A stretch of 64,000 nucleotides of DNA from assembly GCF_022695595.1 (NCBI RefSeq), contig NZ_CP074380.1, positions 6,268,001 to 6,332,000 of the forward strand. The letters run 5' to 3'. Both the position numbers and the translations under genes were made by a program. Source of the DNA: Streptomyces sp. MST-110588 (GTDB lineage: Bacteria; Actinomycetota; Actinomycetes; Streptomycetales; Streptomycetaceae). Positions within the stretch are counted from its first letter, which is position 1; the number at the start of each line of letters is the position of its first letter. The notes beneath the pieces are model-generated. The model was given only the letters and a program-made list of their open reading frames with translations, was not told the origin of the DNA and made no database searches. Shown here in pieces: positions 1 through 8,664 of the stretch.

Positions 1-84
1 CGAGGCGTGGACGGCAATACGGCGAAACGGGCATTTCGTAGGCATCGGTTGGTGCCTGCCCGACCGGTCGATAACCTGCCACGT

Positions 85-1002
85 ATGGCCCTAGGTACAG
101 CTTCCACCAGGACTGATCGCGCACATACCGTGCGCGATCTGCTCGCCTCCGGCAAGCAGTCGTATTCGTTCGAGTTCGCGGCCCCGAAGACCGAGAAGGG
201 CGAGCGGACCCTGTGGAACGCCATTCGCCGGATCGAGGCCGTCTCGCCGACCTTCGTCTCCGTGACCTACGGCGCGGGCGGCTCCTCCCGTGAGGGCACG
301 GTGCGCGCGACCGAGCGGATCGCCACCGACACCACCCTCACACCGGTCGCCCACCTCACCGCGGTCAACCACTCCACCGCCGAACTGCGCAACGTCATCG
401 GGCAGTACGCCGACGCCGGCATCCGCAACATGCTCGCGGTACGGGGCGACCCGCCCGGCGACCCCATGGGCGAGTGGGTGCCCCACCCCGGAGGCGTGAC
501 CTACGCGGCCGACCTGGTCCGTCTCATCAAGGAAGCCGGCGACTTCTGCGTGGGCGTCGCCGCCTTCCCCGAGATGCACCCGCGCTCGACGGACTGGGAC
601 ACCGACGTACGGCACTTCGTCGACAAGTGCCGGGCGGGCGCCGACTTCGCCATCACGCAGATGTTCTTCTACGCGGAGGACTACTTCAGGCTGCGCGACA
701 GGGTGGCGGCGGCGGGTTGCCGTACACCGATCATTCCGGAGATCATGCCGGTCACGAACGTCCGTCAGATCGAGCGGTTCGCGCAGCTCAGCAATGCCGC
801 CTTCCCGCCCGCGCTGGCCGACCGCATCCTGGCGGTCAAGGACGATCCGGCGGCGGTACGCTCCATTGGCATCGAGTACGCGACGGAGCTGTGCGGGCGC
901 TTGATGGCCGAGGACATTCCCGGGTTGCACTTCATTACCCTGAACCACTCCACGGCAACGCTGGAAATCTACGAGAATCTGGGGCTGCATCAGCAGTCCT
1001 GA
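85..1002 (+). CDS. metF: 5,10-methylenetetrahydrofolate reductase
   Basis: Cytosolic flavoenzyme that reduces 5,10-methylene-THF to 5-methyl-THF, the methyl donor for the last step of methionine synthesis. The 305 residues match the usual length of the family. Visible family motifs are SFEF with the expected catalytic Glu near residue 30, SVTYGAGGS near 59-67, RGDPP at 120-124, and a [10 protein letters not shown] stretch followed by ITQMFF. The frame stays open 26 codons further upstream, but that part is Arg-rich and unlike MetF. The ATG at 85 gives the conserved N-terminus and is preferred. It stands alone on the plus strand, 36 bp before an unrelated membrane protein. Confidence 0.95.
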   Translation: MALGTASTRTDRAHTVRDLLASGKQSYSFEFAAPKTEKGERTLWNAIRRIEAVSPTFVSVTYGAGGSSREGTVRATERIATDTTLTPVAHLTAVNHSTAELRNVIGQYADAGIRNMLAVRGDPPGDPMGEWVPHPGGVTYAADLVRLIKEAGDFCVGVAAFPEMHPRSTDWDTDVRHFVDKCRAGADFAITQMFFYAEDYFRLRDRVAAAGCRTPIIPEIMPVTNVRQIERFAQLSNAAFPPALADRILAVKDDPAAVRSIGIEYATELCGRLMAEDIPGLHFITLNHSTATLEIYENLGLHQQS

Positions 1003-1038
1003 ACACGGCGGCCGGAGAGCGGCGGAACAGGGGCGTAC

Positions 1039-2307
1039 ATGGGCTGGACGGTCCTCTACATCGCATTCGGCCTGGTGGCGCTCTGGCTTCTGGGCGAGGT
1101 CCTGTTCCAGTACAAGGCGCCGCTGCACTGGCGGCTGCTGGCCTTCACCGGATTCCTCGGCGTGGTCGCCGGAGTGATCGTGCCGTCGGTGATCCTGATC
1201 GCGGTGGGAGCCGTCGCCTTCGCCGTGGGGCAGACGTACGTCACGCTCTCCTTCCGCAGTGGCTATGTCTCCGGCTGGTCGCTGGGCGGCAGGCGCGGCA
1301 AGTCCGGCCAGGCGCCGGGCGGTACGGGTGAGCCGGGTCAGCCGGCCGGGTCAGGCAGGCCGGGCAGGCTGAGCAAGTCGGGCAAGCCGGGCAAGTCGGG
1401 TAAGGCGTCGGGCGGTTCCTCGGGGGAGAACCGGCGGCGGAAGGGCCGGGGCGCCGGGAAGGGCGCCTCTTCCCGGTCCGCGCTCCAGACGTCGGGCTCG
1501 GACGCGGCGCCGGCCGCCGTGCCGGACGCGGTGCCGGCCGGACAGCAGGGTGAGGCACCGTACGCCGAGGGGCCCGAAGCCACGGCCACCCGCGAACACG
1601 ACGGCATCCAGGACTCCAACGGCTTTCCGGGCCCCAACGGCTTCCCCGACGCGGACGGTTTCCCCGCCGCCGGCGGCTACCCGGCGGGGGACGGCTTCGC
1701 CCACGCCCAGGAAGGCTTCCCCGGCCGCGAGGACTTCTCCGGGCCGCAGGACCGTACGGCGGTCTACGCACCCCAGCCGCTGCCCGAGGAGAGCGGCCGG
1801 TACGGCGTCTACGACGCCGACGCCCGTACGCCGCAGGACGCTCCGCAGGACCGGTCCGTCTATGACGGCGGCGGGTACGGCGGTGCGTACGCAGACGGCT
1901 ACGGCGAGGGCTACGGCCGAACCGCGCCGGGCCAGGACGGATACGGCGACCACTACGGCGCGTACGGCGACGGGCAGGGGCAGGGCCACACGCACGGCGG
2001 CGAGCAGACGCCCTACCCCGACCCTTACACGGGGGCACAGCAGTACTCCGGCCCCTACGACCCGTACGAGCAGCACGACCCCTACGGCTCCGCGTCCTAC
2101 GCCCCGCATCCGGCGCAGTCCGCACAGCCGGCGCAGCAGTACGGCGGGGAACACATACAGCACGGGCAGGAGCCCCAGGGATACACCGAGACCCCGCCCG
2201 GCGGCGTCTGGGTCCCGCAGCAGCGCCACACCGGCCTCCCGCCCGAGCAGCAGCCCTACCCGCCGTACCAGCAGCGCGGCTTCGACGAGCAGCAGTACCG
2301 CTACTGA
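1039..2307 (+). CDS. Membrane protein with long Gly/Tyr/Gln-rich disordered tail
   Basis: 422 residues of unknown function. Two or three hydrophobic segments fill residues 4-72. The rest is low complexity: first a Gly/Ser/Lys/Pro stretch at about 95-140 built from short GKSGK-like repeats, then FPG/FPD repeats at about 195-235, then a long Tyr/Gly/Asp/Gln-rich tail with many YG and PY steps. I infer a small membrane anchor with a large cytoplasmic or surface disordered region. No catalytic motif is visible. The ATG at 1039 begins directly with the first membrane segment. The gene lies 36 bp after metF and is convergent with the next gene. Confidence 0.8.
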   Translation: MGWTVLYIAFGLVALWLLGEVLFQYKAPLHWRLLAFTGFLGVVAGVIVPSVILIAVGAVAFAVGQTYVTLSFRSGYVSGWSLGGRRGKSGQAPGGTGEPGQPAGSGRPGRLSKSGKPGKSGKASGGSSGENRRRKGRGAGKGASSRSALQTSGSDAAPAAVPDAVPAGQQGEAPYAEGPEATATREHDGIQDSNGFPGPNGFPDADGFPAAGGYPAGDGFAHAQEGFPGREDFSGPQDRTAVYAPQPLPEESGRYGVYDADARTPQDAPQDRSVYDGGGYGGAYADGYGEGYGRTAPGQDGYGDHYGAYGDGQGQGHTHGGEQTPYPDPYTGAQQYSGPYDPYEQHDPYGSASYAPHPAQSAQPAQQYGGEHIQHGQEPQGYTETPPGGVWVPQQRHTGLPPEQQPYPPYQQRGFDEQQYRY

Positions 2308-2452
2308 CACCGCACCGCGGCCGGACCGCCCGCCCGGACGCGCCCCGTTCCCCGTCCGGCCCCCGCTGCGTTACACAAGCCGACTGCACACGCCTCCGGC
2401 CGCCCCGTACCGCGCCCGGGCGCTTGCGCCTCCTGGGAGACAGGAGAGCAGC

Positions 2453-2527
2453 ACCAGCTCCCGGGACCGCACCAGTTCCCGGGGGCCGCGCCGACTACTG
2501 GGAGCCGCACCGACTACTGGGAGCCGC
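2453..2527. repeat. Four 18-19 bp tandem units over the stop codon of the CrtI-like gene
   Basis: Four units run at 2453-2470, 2471-2489, 2490-2508 and 2509-2527. The last two are identical in 18 of 19 positions and share the core CCGACTACTGGGAGCC; the first two are diverged. The last unit contains the minus-strand stop codon of the oxidoreductase (2514-2516), so the array looks like a repeated copy of the gene's 3' end carried into the intergenic space. The rest of 2308-2452 holds no gene. Confidence 0.8.
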
Positions 2528-4031
2528 GCCAGTCGTCGCCGTTGACGATCAGACCCGCGACGACGGCGCCGGACATCCCGGCGTGCGCCAGCCCGCCGCC
2601 GGGGTGCGACCAGCCGCCGACCGTATAGAGGCCGGGTATCGCGGTGCGGTTGGAGGGCCGCAGGAAGCGCCCGTCGGCACCGGCCAGTGACGGCCCCGGC
2701 ACCGGCCCGTCGGCGCCGGGCGGACGGACCTCGCTCCACAGCACCCGCTCGCGCAGCCCCGGTACGGCCGCCTCGGCGGTCTCGATCATCCGGTCCGCGG
2801 CCGTCCGGGCGGCCCCGCCGTCCTCCTGCCCGTCCGGGCCGCGCCAGGCCACCGTCGCGCTCAGCGTCACGGCCTCATGGGCGTCGTCGGGACGGGAGGT
2901 GGGATCGTCGGGGCGCAGCACCGTCACCGTCGGCCGTGCGCACGGCGTCCGCGTGTCCGGCCCGTCCCCGAACACTTCCGTCAGCTCCGCCTGACGGTCC
3001 GCCGCGTGGACCACGGTGCGGTGCGCCGCGTCCGCCGGGCGCGCGCCGCGCAGCGCCAGGAAGACGGTGAGCCGCCCCGTCGCCCGGCCGCCCGGCCCCG
3101 GGTCCGGACGCACCGCGCCGTCCTCCCACGGCTCCACGCCCTTGAGCAGCGAGGGAAGCCGCACCGGGTCCAGGCCCGCGACGACCGTGTCCGCCTCCGC
3201 GACACCGCCGTCCGCCAGCTCGACGCCCGCCGCCCGGCCGTCCTCCTGGACGATCCGTGTCACCTCCGCCCCGAAGGTGAACTCCACCTTGCGGGCCAGG
3301 CAGCGTTCGTACAGCGCGTCCGCCAGCGCGCGCATACCACCGCGTATGTACCAGCTCCCGAAGGTCTGCTCCATGTAGGGCAGTACGGCGGCGCTAGCGG
3401 GCGCCGTCCGCGGATCGAAGCCGTACGCCAGCGCATGGCTCTCCAGCAGGGCGACCAGCCGCGGATCCGCCAGCTCCCGGCGCGCCACCTCGGCGAGATG
3501 CGGCGCGGCCGGCGACCGGCCGAACCCGAGGAGTCCGCGCCTGCGCACCGCCGGGTACGGATCGCGGCCGAGCACCTGCCAGTCCTGCCGCAGCGGCTCC
3601 TCCAGCAACGGCCGCCGCATCGCGTCCCACGCCTGCCGCGCGCGGTTGACGAACTCGCTCCAGCGCTCGCCCGCGCCCGCGCCCAGCGCGGCATCCAGGG
3701 CGGCGACCACACCGGCCCGGGAGGCGTTGGGCAAAGAGACGGCCGTACCGTCGGCGAAGACATGGCGGCCGGCCGGATCCACTTGGGACAGCTCCACGAC
3801 GCTCTCCAGCGGCTCCCGGCCCGTCTTGATGAACAGGTCGCGGTAGACGGCGGGGAGGTGCAGCAGCCCCGGCCCGGTGTCGAAGCCGAAGCCCTCCCGC
3901 TCCCACCGCCCCACCGCGCCGCCGTGCGTGCTCCCACGCTCGAACACCGCCACCCGGTGGCCCGCGACGGCCAGCCGGGCGGCAGCCGCCATCGCGCCCA
4001 TCCCGGCGCCGATCACCGCAATCCGTGCCAT
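2514..4031 (-). CDS. FAD-dependent oxidoreductase, CrtI/phytoene-desaturase-like
   Basis: 505 residues. The N-terminus has a Rossmann dinucleotide motif (IGAGMGAMAAAARLA, about residues 5-19) ending in an acidic residue (VFERG). The C-terminus has the GLYTVGGWSHPGGG...AGMSG signature typical of carotenoid desaturases and related NAD(P)/FAD amine-oxidase-fold proteins. The ATG at 4031 is chosen because the Rossmann fold starts two residues later; the longer frame adds low-complexity residues. Nothing else for carotenoid synthesis is nearby, so the substrate is unknown and a true phytoene desaturase is not proven. It follows the DUF4126 gene by 10 bp and is probably co-transcribed with it. Confidence 0.85.
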   Translation of the reverse strand: MARIAVIGAGMGAMAAAARLAVAGHRVAVFERGSTHGGAVGRWEREGFGFDTGPGLLHLPAVYRDLFIKTGREPLESVVELSQVDPAGRHVFADGTAVSLPNASRAGVVAALDAALGAGAGERWSEFVNRARQAWDAMRRPLLEEPLRQDWQVLGRDPYPAVRRRGLLGFGRSPAAPHLAEVARRELADPRLVALLESHALAYGFDPRTAPASAAVLPYMEQTFGSWYIRGGMRALADALYERCLARKVEFTFGAEVTRIVQEDGRAAGVELADGGVAEADTVVAGLDPVRLPSLLKGVEPWEDGAVRPDPGPGGRATGRLTVFLALRGARPADAAHRTVVHAADRQAELTEVFGDGPDTRTPCARPTVTVLRPDDPTSRPDDAHEAVTLSATVAWRGPDGQEDGGAARTAADRMIETAEAAVPGLRERVLWSEVRPPGADGPVPGPSLAGADGRFLRPSNRTAIPGLYTVGGWSHPGGGLAHAGMSGAVVAGLIVNGDDWRGSQ

Positions 4032-4041
4032 GCCTGCGACT

Positions 4042-4668
4042 CTAGCCGGGGCCACCGACAACGCCGGAACCGCGCTGCCTCCCCTCCTCGCGCGCCAGCC
4101 GCCGCTGCCGCCTGCGCCGCAGGAAACGCCGGATCCGCCGCCACAGGAAGACCACCACGAAGACACCCAGGGCCAGCAGCACCGCCGCGATGACCGCCGC
4201 GGCCACCGGATGGAAGACTGCGAAGACGACGATCCCCGCGACGCCCAGGTCCTCGGCCGTACTGAGGAGGAAATTGCTCGCCGGCTCGGGAGAGGTGTTG
4301 GCAGCCATCCGCGTACCGGCCTTGACCAGGTGGCTCAGCAGCGCGGTGGAGCCGCCCACCGCGCCCGCCGCCAGCTCCGGGAGCGAGCCGTCGTGCCCCG
4401 CCAGCAGGGCCGCCACCACCGCCCCGGACACCGGACGGATCACCGTGTGCACGGCGTCCCACACCGAGTCCACGTACGGGATCTTGTCGGCGACGGCCTC
4501 ACAGAGGAACAGTGCCCCCGCCGCGATCAGCACATCGGTGCGCTGCAAGGACGCGGGTACCTGGTCGGTGGCCCCGGTCGCGCCCAGCAGGCCGAAGAGC
4601 AGCACGACGGCATAGGCGTTGATCCCGCTCGCCCAGCCACTGGTGAACACCAAAGGGAGTACAGACAC
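4042..4668 (-). CDS. DUF4126 family membrane protein
   Basis: 208 residues, GTG start. It has four or five hydrophobic segments, beginning with LPLVFTSGWASGINAYAVV, and ends in an Arg-rich cytoplasmic tail after a final membrane helix at about 155-175. The pattern matches DUF4126 proteins, which have no established function. It is the first gene of a likely two-gene unit with the CrtI-like oxidoreductase. An ACGGGGG array lies about 190 bp upstream. Confidence 0.75.
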   Translation of the reverse strand: MSVLPLVFTSGWASGINAYAVVLLFGLLGATGATDQVPASLQRTDVLIAAGALFLCEAVADKIPYVDSVWDAVHTVIRPVSGAVVAALLAGHDGSLPELAAGAVGGSTALLSHLVKAGTRMAANTSPEPASNFLLSTAEDLGVAGIVVFAVFHPVAAAVIAAVLLALGVFVVVFLWRRIRRFLRRRRQRRLAREEGRQRGSGVVGGPG

Positions 4669-4853
4669 GCGTGCGAGCGTAGCCAGCTCTGGGGGCGGGT
4701 GCTCAGTTTTGAGTATCCGTACCTAGTCACCGGGATGAGTAGGTACGCGGATGGGCTTTCACCTGTGCGGAAGGAAGAGTGGGGGCCACGGAAGGGGCGC
4801 GGCACCGGCACCGCCGACACGGGGCGGCGGAACGGGGCGGCTCCCCCGAAGTG

Positions 4854-4913
4854 ACGGGGGAAGTACGGGGGATACGGGGGAAATACGGGGGCTCCACGGG
4901 GGAGCCACGGGGG
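4854..4913. repeat. Six phased ACGGGGG repeats
   Basis: ACGGGGG occurs at 4854, 4865, 4874, 4885, 4896 and 4907. Four of the five steps are exactly 11 bp, close to one helical turn, so the motifs would lie on one DNA face. The array sits between the tetR terminator and the DUF4126 start codon, upstream of the DUF4126-oxidoreductase unit. It could be a protein-binding array or simple slippage; the sequence does not decide. Confidence 0.7.
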
Positions 4914-4915
4914 AA

Positions 4916-4965
4916 GCGCTGTCCTGGTCGGATCGGTGGGGGAACGATCCGCGCCAGGACAGCGC
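4916..4965 (-). terminator. Two-part hairpin after tetR
   Basis: The outer stem is 12 bp and perfect: GCGCTGTCCTGG at 4916-4927 pairs with CCAGGACAGCGC at 4954-4965. An inner stem GGATCG/CGATCC lies within the loop. It begins 26 bp past the tetR stop. There is no U-run, as is common for Streptomyces terminators. Confidence 0.75.
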
Positions 4966-4990
4966 GCTTTCCGGATCTCGACGACAGGGC

Positions 4991-5608
4991 CTACTGGGCG
5001 GGGTGCCCGCTCACCCGCCCCTGCAACAGCCGCGAGAGCGCCGCGTGCACGTCCTGCACCGACCGGTGCGGCTGGTAGGACAGCCAGTCCAGTGCCGCCA
5101 CCAGCACCATCCCGAACAGCGCGGAGGCGGTCAGCGGGATGTCGATCTCCTGGCTCAGCTCGCCCTCCGCCACGGCTTCCCGCAGCACACCCTCCACCAC
5201 CGCGATCGCCCGTTCCCGGACCACCATCAAGGTGGACTGCCAGGCCCGGTTGGTGCGCCACAGTTCGGCCACGTACAACTGCGTCAGTGACGGGTAGCGG
5301 GAGATGAACTCCAGCCCCGCCCGGATCATCGCGTCCAGTGCGTCCACCCGGGTGCCGCCCCGCTCCGCGGCCTCGTCGGCGGCCTGCTGCAAGGAGGCCG
5401 CCAGCAGTTCGATGCCGTGCCGCAGCAGCTCCTCGAAGAGTTCGTTCTTGCTGGCGAAGTTGTAGTAGACGGTGCCCTTCGCGACCCCCGCCCGGTCGGC
5501 GATCTCGTCCACGGTGGTGGAGGAGAAACCCTGTTCGGCGATGAGGGTGACCGCGGCGTCGAAGAGCTTGCGCCGGGTGGCCTGACGGCGCGTACTGGAG
5601 CTGTCCAT
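4991..5608 (-). CDS. TetR-family transcriptional regulator
   Basis: 205 residues. The N-terminal helix-turn-helix lies at about residues 32-53 (TTVDEIADRAGVAKGTVYYN), followed by NELFEELLRHG, the usual start of the ligand-binding helices. The C-terminal domain has no motif that identifies an inducer. A 32-bp inverted repeat lies 83 bp upstream of the ATG, so autorepression is likely. The divergent gene is a HEPN-domain protein; there is no efflux pump or enzyme operon beside it, so the regulon is unclear. Confidence 0.92.
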   Translation of the reverse strand: MDSSSTRRQATRRKLFDAAVTLIAEQGFSSTTVDEIADRAGVAKGTVYYNFASKNELFEELLRHGIELLAASLQQAADEAAERGGTRVDALDAMIRAGLEFISRYPSLTQLYVAELWRTNRAWQSTLMVVRERAIAVVEGVLREAVAEGELSQEIDIPLTASALFGMVLVAALDWLSYQPHRSVQDVHAALSRLLQGRVSGHPAQ

Positions 5609-5690
5609 GGAGGCGATTGTGCCGCTCCCGGCACACCGCCCGCTCAGGGACTCGGCTCCGTACGCGGATCGGGGTGCCGCCCCCGGCCCT

Positions 5691-5722
5691 CCGTATCGGA
5701 CTGACTGGTCAGTTCGATACGG
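5691..5722. promoter_or_regulatory. 32-bp palindromic TetR-type operator
   Basis: The left arm CCGTATCGGACTGACT (5691-5706) and right arm GGTCAGTTCGATACGG (5707-5722) form an inverted repeat in which 14 of 16 positions pair. The core ACTGACTGGTCAGT resembles operators of other TetR-family repressors. It lies in the tetR-HEPN intergenic region and most likely binds the adjacent TetR protein. Confidence 0.8.
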
Positions 5723-5948
5723 AAGGCGGTCGGCGACCGGCCTCCGGGTTGCGCCATGACGCGCTCGACGCCCCCCTCATCCGGCAGGGCCAAGGGATGC
5801 ACATCCCCTACGGAACACCGTTCCCCCCCCAACCACCCCATATGTGCCCCGTTTTCGGGGAAAGAGCAGGTCAGGGCCGATTGTCAGTGGTGTCCCTCAC
5901 GATGGGTTCTGCGGTTCCGAACCGTCATGCGACGACAGGAGGTTCGTC

Positions 5949-6433
5949 ATGGCAGTCACTCCCTCCAAGGGCGGCTCCGCCGCGTACGGTCCCCCGGCGA
6001 TGTCCACCCCGTCCTGCGCCGGGCAGGCGCACCACCCGCGGCGCTGGACCTGCTCTCCAAGGCCCAGCAGGGCCTCGACGAGGCCCGGGAGCTGGAGACT
6101 CCCAACGAGCGCTACGCCACCGCCCACCTCGCGGCGCTGCGCACCGCCGCCGCCGTGCTCGCCGTGCGCGGCCGGCCCGAACCCACCCTCCGCCGCAGAC
6201 AGCGCATCCGCAGCGCCTGGGAAGTGCTGCCGGAGGTCGCACCCGAACTGGCCGAATGGAGCGCGTTGTTCGCCTCCGGCGCGCAGCGGCGGGCGCGCGC
6301 CGAGGCGGGCATAGAAGGCGCGGCCGGTCCGCGCGACGCCGACGACCTCCTGCGGGACGCCGGGATGTTCCTGCGCCTGGTGGAGCGGATGCTCGTCCTG
6401 CAGCCGGTGCTGCCGCCCCAGCGGGCGGGCTGA
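5949..6433 (+). CDS. SAV_6107-type HEPN domain protein, apparently frameshifted
   Basis: The conserved part (from DVHPVLRRAGAPPAALDLL through ETPNERYATAHLAALRTAAAVL to LRLVERMLVLQP) is a HEPN-domain family common in Streptomyces. Its role is not established; some HEPN proteins are RNases. That part reads in the frame ending at 6433. The best start, ATG at 5949 behind AGGAGG, is in another frame and gives MAVTPSKGGSAAYGPP. Adding one C to the C-run at 5991-5995 joins the two parts cleanly. Without that, the only upstream in-frame ATG is at 5927, giving an unrelated N-terminus. The interval length is not divisible by three, as expected for a one-base loss. It could be a sequence error or a true mutation. 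Confidence 0.75.
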
Positions 6434-6813
6434 CAGGGCGCGGGGCCGGTCCCGGAGGCGCGCGGGCGGTGTGAGCGTGGCGCCCGCCCCGGGACCTCCG
6501 CCGGCCGTACGGGTCCGGTTCGGGCGGAGCCGTACGGACCGGCTCCCGGATCAGCCGCCGGACCAAGGGCCATCGGGCCGCCGGACCGGGGCCGCCGGAC
6601 CGGGGTCGCTGGGCCCGGGCTGCCGGGCCGGGGCTGCCGGTGTCGTCAGGAGCCGCCGGGGCACCGGGAGCCCCGGCGCTGGAGTGTGCCGGGCCGGGCG
6701 GGAACGCCGGACCGGGAGTCGGTCGGTGATGGGCGCACCGGGTGCCCATTAGGGTGGGAGGCGCCTATCAGTTCAGTTCATGCAGTTCATGCCCCCTTCG
6801 AGGAGCCCCCGCC
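6434..6813. other. Gene-free, GC-rich intergenic stretch
   Basis: No credible gene is seen on either strand. The stretch contains degenerate repeats of GCCGCCGGACCGGGG-like units around 6575-6650, and the ribosome-binding site CGAGGAG (about 6800) for the methyltransferase GTG. Confidence 0.6.
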
Positions 6814-7569
6814 GTGTCTGACCCGCTGCGCCCGCGCGCGTCCCTTCGTACCGCCGTGGTCTGGGACGTCCTCAAAGACGCCCTGGACCGCCGGGCCAAG
6901 GCCGCCGGGCGGGACGCCCTGGACATCCTGGACACCGGCGGCGGCACGGGGAACTTCGCCGTGCCGGCGGCCCGTCTCGGCCACCGCGTCACCGTCGTCG
7001 ATCCCAGCCCGAATGCCCTTTTCGCCCTGGAACGCCGGGTAGCGGAGGCAGGTGTCGCCGACCGGGTGCGCGCTGTCCAGGGTGACGCGCACGGCCTGTT
7101 CGACGTGGTCGAGCGCGGCGGCTACGACGCGGTGCTGTGCCACGGCGTCCTGGAGTACGTGGACGATCCGGCCGAAGGCGTACGCAACGCCGTCGCCGCG
7201 CTGCGCTCCTCCGGCACCCTCAGCCTGCTCGCCGCCGGCCTCGGCGGTGCCGTGCTCGCCCGCGCCCTGGCCGGCCACTTCACCGAGGCCCACCATGCCC
7301 TCACGGACCCGGCCGGCCGCTGGGGCGAGGGCGACCCGATGCCCCGCCGCTTCACCGCCGAGCAGCTCGCCGGACTGGTCTCCGCCACCGGCATGGAGGT
7401 CGGCGCGGTCCACGGCGTACGCGTCTTCGCCGACCTGGTCCCCGGCGTGCTGGTGGACACCGAGCCCGGCGCCATGGACGCCCTCCTGAAGCTGGAGGCG
7501 GCAGCCGCCGAGCAGCCCGCCTTCCACTCCGTGGCCACCCAGCTCCACGTCCTGGCCGAACGCGGCTGA
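6814..7569 (+). CDS. SAM-dependent class I methyltransferase
   Basis: 251 residues. Motif I for S-adenosylmethionine binding is seen at about residues 37-48 (DILDTGGGTGNF), followed by an acidic end of strand 2 (TVVDPS) and GYDAVLCHGVLEYVDD, the usual motif IV region. The C-terminal half (RRFTAEQLAGLVSATGMEVG) is typical of small-molecule methyltransferases of the Methyltransf_11/25 kind. The substrate is unknown. The GTG at 6814 has an upstream CGAGGAG; an upstream ATG at 6742 would add an unrelated, Cys-rich leader. It is a monocistronic plus-strand gene before the DUF3040 protein. Confidence 0.88.
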   Translation: MSDPLRPRASLRTAVVWDVLKDALDRRAKAAGRDALDILDTGGGTGNFAVPAARLGHRVTVVDPSPNALFALERRVAEAGVADRVRAVQGDAHGLFDVVERGGYDAVLCHGVLEYVDDPAEGVRNAVAALRSSGTLSLLAAGLGGAVLARALAGHFTEAHHALTDPAGRWGEGDPMPRRFTAEQLAGLVSATGMEVGAVHGVRVFADLVPGVLVDTEPGAMDALLKLEAAAAEQPAFHSVATQLHVLAERG

Positions 7570-7827
7570 CCGCACCGCCCGCGGCCGGTGCCGAAGGCAG
7601 TCGTGGACAGCCCACCCGATCAGCCGCTTCGCCCCGTATGATCGGGGGACAGCGTCCGGCATGACGGACGGGCGGGTGGGGAATGCAGGCTGCATCACCA
7701 CCGGCCGCCGCAGCGGCCCGGACAGTGAATTGGCGTAGAGGGGCGGGTTTCACGGGGGCGATTCCCTGCCTATCCTGAAAGGGTCGCACCCCGGTCGCCC
7801 CCCGCGACCGACGAGTAGGAGGACTCC

Positions 7828-8247
7828 GTGCCGCTCTCGGAGCACGAGCAGCGCATGCTCGAGCAAATGGAGCGAGCGCTGTACGCCGAAGATCCCAAGT
7901 TCGCGACAGCGCTTGAGGGAAGCGGGCTGCGTACGTACACCCGGCGACGGGTCTACCAAGCGGTCGCGGGCTTTCTGGTGGGTATCGCACTCCTCATGGC
8001 AGGAATGGTCGCGCAGCAGATCTGGGTCAGCGTGGTGGGGTTCCTCGTCATGCTCGGCTGCGCGGTGCTCGCGGTCACCGGATGGCGTAAGGCTCCCAAG
8101 CCGGGAGACCAGCAGCCGGCCGTCGGGGCAGCGGGCAGCGCCAGGGGCCCGGGAGCAGCGGCCCGAGGGCAGGCGCGGCAGCGTCGCTCGATGATGGACC
8201 GTATCGAGAACCGCTGGCAGCGCCGCCGCGACGAACAGGGCCACTGA
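7828..8247 (+). CDS. DUF3040 small membrane protein
   Basis: 139 residues. It begins with the family signature PLSEHEQRMLEQMERALYAE, has two adjacent membrane helices at about residues 46-85, and ends in a basic Gln/Arg-rich tail (MMDRIENRWQRRR). DUF3040 proteins are widespread in actinobacteria and have no proven function. The GTG start at 7828 is preceded by TAGGAGGAC, a strong ribosome-binding site. Confidence 0.9.
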   Translation: MPLSEHEQRMLEQMERALYAEDPKFATALEGSGLRTYTRRRVYQAVAGFLVGIALLMAGMVAQQIWVSVVGFLVMLGCAVLAVTGWRKAPKPGDQQPAVGAAGSARGPGAAARGQARQRRSMMDRIENRWQRRRDEQGH

Positions 8248-8664
8248 CCTGACACAGGCCCGCCGACTTCTCCCCTCATAACACTCCCGCCCGAACGGCG
8301 CGACCCCGCCCCCAGGCGGCCCGCGCCGCTCGCCGTCCACCCACCCACTCACGCCCCGGCGCACCCGGCGCATTCCACACGTCCCACGGCTCCCACGCCG
8401 CCGCACGTACCCACCTGCGCCATTGCTCTGCCCCCGCCCGTCTTGTCGGTCGGCGGCGCGGACGCGGTCCGGGCGTGCCCGCGGGCGGCCCCACCACGCC
8501 GCCCGGTCCTGTGAACCGTGGTGACCGGCCCACCCCACGAGCCCCCGGTGCCTTCGCTCCTCCGTCGCCGCCGCACGCGCTGCACCTCCTTACGTTTGCG
8601 CCGGCCCAGGCTTTCCGGCGGGGCAGCGCCAGAAGACAACTGCCCTGTCCGCGTGGCCGGGCAG
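8248..8664. other. Gene-free GC-rich stretch
   Basis: Open frames exist here on both strands, but they are Arg/Pro/Ala-rich with no recognisable protein pattern. I see no promoter, RNA gene or strong hairpin beyond a weak GGGCC/GGCCC pair just after the DUF3040 stop. Confidence 0.55.

Noticed and set aside
2514..4031. A carotenoid or other natural-product gene cluster
   Set aside because: Only a single CrtI-like gene is present; no phytoene synthase, cyclase or GGPP synthase is near, and no NRPS, PKS or terpene genes lie in the window.
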